A DNA stretch of 12,359 nt from Candidatus Shapirobacteria bacterium (GTDB lineage Bacteria > Patescibacteriota > Microgenomatia > UBA12405), in assembly GCA_026395315.1 (NCBI GenBank), contig JAPLYY010000007.1, positions 1-12,359 of the forward strand. Reading direction: 5' to 3'. The first letter of the stretch is position 1. Every line of letters starts with the position of its first letter. Both the position numbers and the translations under genes were made by a program. This document shows positions 11,172-12,359 of the stretch, in pieces. The notes under the pieces are model-generated. The model was given only the letters and a program-made list of their open reading frames with translations, searched no databases and was not told the origin of the DNA.

Positions 11172-11876
11172 ATGAAAAATACAAATATAAATAATGAATT
11201 GAAATACTGTCAATATTGTCGCAAGTCATCTGAGGACAAAGAAAAACAGGCGGCTTCGATTCCCGATCAAGTATCCGAATGCGAAAAAGCCACTTTAAGC
11301 AACACTCTTAATGTGAAAATGAAGTTGTCCGAAGCCCGATCAGCTTATAAACCTCACAACCGCCCCGAATTTGACCGCATGATTGAAGCTATTCGCCAAA
11401 AGAAGATAAACGCTATCCTGGTATGGCACCCTAACCGCCTCTGCCGTAATCCTGAGGAAGGTGGAATGCTAGTCCAAATGCTTCAAGATGGATTAATAAA
11501 AGAAATTCGTACTACCGCAGGTGATGTTTACACCCAGGACAGCGATCACCTAATCCTCCAAATTCATTTCGGAATGGCGAACCAATATTCTAGAGATATT
11601 AGTCGTAATGTCCGCCGTGGACTCGTTTACAAAGCCGAGAGAGGTGAATATACCAAGCCCGCTCCCTTAGGTTACGAAGGCTATGGTGACGTTAAAAGTC
11701 GCCTTATTCGCCCCAATTCTTTTGAAGCTCCATTGATTGTTGAAGCTTATGAGCTTGCCAAAACCAGGCGCTATTCTTTAGCCAATATTCGGGATTACCT
11801 AAAATCAAAAAATCTCAAAACAAAGAGAGGGAAGGAAGTCAGTAAGAGTCACCTATATCGCATTCTCAATCATTAG
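11172..11876 (+). CDS. Large serine recombinase, N-terminal part before a frameshift
   Basis: A 234-residue frame covering the catalytic domain and the start of the recombinase domain of a large serine integrase/recombinase. YCQYCRKSSEDKEKQAASI (12-30) carries Arg17 and nucleophile Ser19. NRPEFDRMIEAIRQKK (63-78) and WHPNRLCRNPEEGG (85-98) with Arg89 and Arg92 complete the active site. DISRNVRRGLVYKAERGEYT is the helix E region. The recombinase domain begins (PAPLGYEGY, then SLANIRDYLKSKNLKTKRGK) and reaches SHLYRILNH, where a TAG ends the frame. Family members continue here with 'NPFYYG-x-F...'. The missing part appears in a shifted frame next door, so the gene is broken in the recombinase domain. 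The catalytic domain alone is intact, but DNA binding should be lost. Confidence 0.88.
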   Translation: MKNTNINNELKYCQYCRKSSEDKEKQAASIPDQVSECEKATLSNTLNVKMKLSEARSAYKPHNRPEFDRMIEAIRQKKINAILVWHPNRLCRNPEEGGMLVQMLQDGLIKEIRTTAGDVYTQDSDHLILQIHFGMANQYSRDISRNVRRGLVYKAERGEYTKPAPLGYEGYGDVKSRLIRPNSFEAPLIVEAYELAKTRRYSLANIRDYLKSKNLKTKRGKEVSKSHLYRILNH

Positions 11877-12359
11877 TAAACCGACCTTTGATGAAGTCCA
11901 AATCGCTTTAGGAGTCAGATCAAAGCCTAAAAAAATAATTTGGGATTCGGCTTACAATGGCTTATTCTTTTGTCCAGACTGTGGCTGTGCTGTCACCACC
12001 GTTAATAAAAAGAAATTGGTAAAAAAGACAGGCAAATACGAGATTTATACTTACCTCGTTTGTACTCACCGAAAAGGTAATTGTCATCAAAAACCAATAT
12101 CATCTGATAACTTTGATAATCAAATAATGACCAAAGTCGGGCCACTCAAACTTACCCAAGAGAAATGGGAATTAGCACTAAAACTCTTTCGGGCTAAAAA
12201 CATTAGTCAGAATCAAACTCAATCGAAATTTTTGGATAATCTTCACTCCCAATTAAAATCTCACCAAGAGAAATTAAACCGCCTAATTAACATGAGGGCG
12301 GGAGATGAGATAACGGCTGAAGAGTTTAAGGACCAAAAACAATTCCTTCTTGACGAACA
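11869..12359 (+). pseudogene. Displaced C-terminal part of the large serine recombinase, runs off the edge
   Basis: In the +1 frame relative to the upstream part, an open frame continues to the right edge. It begins IISKPTFDEVQ, the usual family block 'P-L-I-S-K-x-x-F-x-x-VQ'. GLFFCPDCGCAVTT and YLVCTHRKGNCHQKP give a zinc ribbon with Cys codons at 11971, 11980, 12061 and 12082. A charged, coiled-coil-prone stretch follows (HSQLKSHQEKLNRLINMRAG, then EEFKDQKQFLLDE), as in the C-terminal part of these enzymes. Between RILNH and IISK about 20 residues ('NPFYYG...GxHxP') are absent. The break is thus a deletion of some 60-70 nt that also changes frame, not a simple one-base error. The frame has no start codon of its own at the join. 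Confidence 0.8.

Larger units (their letters stand above)
7227..12359 (+). mobile_element. Probable integrated mobile element or remnant (replication and recombination module)
   Basis: All convincing genes from 7227 to the right edge lie on the plus strand. They include a replication-initiator-like protein, a primase and three serine-recombinase-type proteins, a set typical of integrative elements, phage remnants or plasmids. The left limit is a guess placed at the first gene after the AT-rich gap. The right limit is outside the window. No attachment-site pair was proved, and no capsid, relaxase or conjugation gene is present. Damage to all three recombinases suggests that excision ability is lost or depends on another enzyme. 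Confidence 0.55.

Noticed and set aside
1..12359. CRISPR array, tRNA, rRNA or canonical insertion sequence
   Set aside because: No regularly spaced repeats, no cloverleaf-like or rRNA-like segments, and no DDE transposase with terminal repeats were seen by eye. A tRNAscan or Infernal run would settle the RNA question.

Overview
The window is AT-rich, uses TGA as an ordinary stop codon, and packs short genes tightly on both strands. Together with the recombinase type and the few Shine-Dalgarno sites, this suggests an uncultivated Candidate Phyla Radiation (Patescibacteria) bacterium, perhaps of the Microgenomates kind. That placement is an inference from style, not from a marker gene. TGA as stop argues against the code-25 CPR lineages (Gracilibacteria, Absconditabacteria).

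Left part (1-4150). A gene running off the left edge on the minus strand resembles the IucA/IucC siderophore-synthetase fold. It is transcribed divergently from an S66-family (LD-carboxypeptidase / MccF-like) gene whose expected nucleophilic serine appears to be cysteine. Convergent with it is a tight three-gene minus-strand operon: a DUF4238 protein, an SplB-like radical SAM enzyme and a 56-residue microprotein.

Middle part (4200-7226). A YbjQ-type (UPF0145) gene overlaps an orphan yidD. A small XRE-type repressor gene meets yidD tail to tail. Beyond its 5' end is a control region with a perfect 13-bp palindrome and a weaker copy on either side of a -10 box. This leads into two coupled genes for membrane-anchored extracytoplasmic proteins, one with an FG-GAP/calcium-loop-like motif. 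An AT-rich intergenic stretch with a run of nine C follows.

Right part (7227-12359). This looks like an integrated mobile element or its remnant, all genes on the plus strand. It holds an unknown 344-residue protein, a winged-helix replication-initiator-like protein, a zinc-ribbon/Toprim primase overlapping it by 4 nt, and two tandem stand-alone serine-recombinase catalytic domains with damaged active sites. A small unknown protein and a large serine recombinase follow; the last is broken by a small deletion and frameshift and runs off the right edge. The two small recombinase-like proteins have lost complementary sets of catalytic residues: one keeps the serine but lacks the arginines, the other keeps the arginines but lacks the serine. 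This is the most unusual signal in the window.

Across the window several first-in-operon genes have a TATAAT-like box only 6-11 nt before the start codon, which predicts leaderless or nearly leaderless mRNAs. The clearest internal operon gene, the primase, instead has a good Shine-Dalgarno site. No tRNA, rRNA, CRISPR array or canonical insertion sequence was seen.
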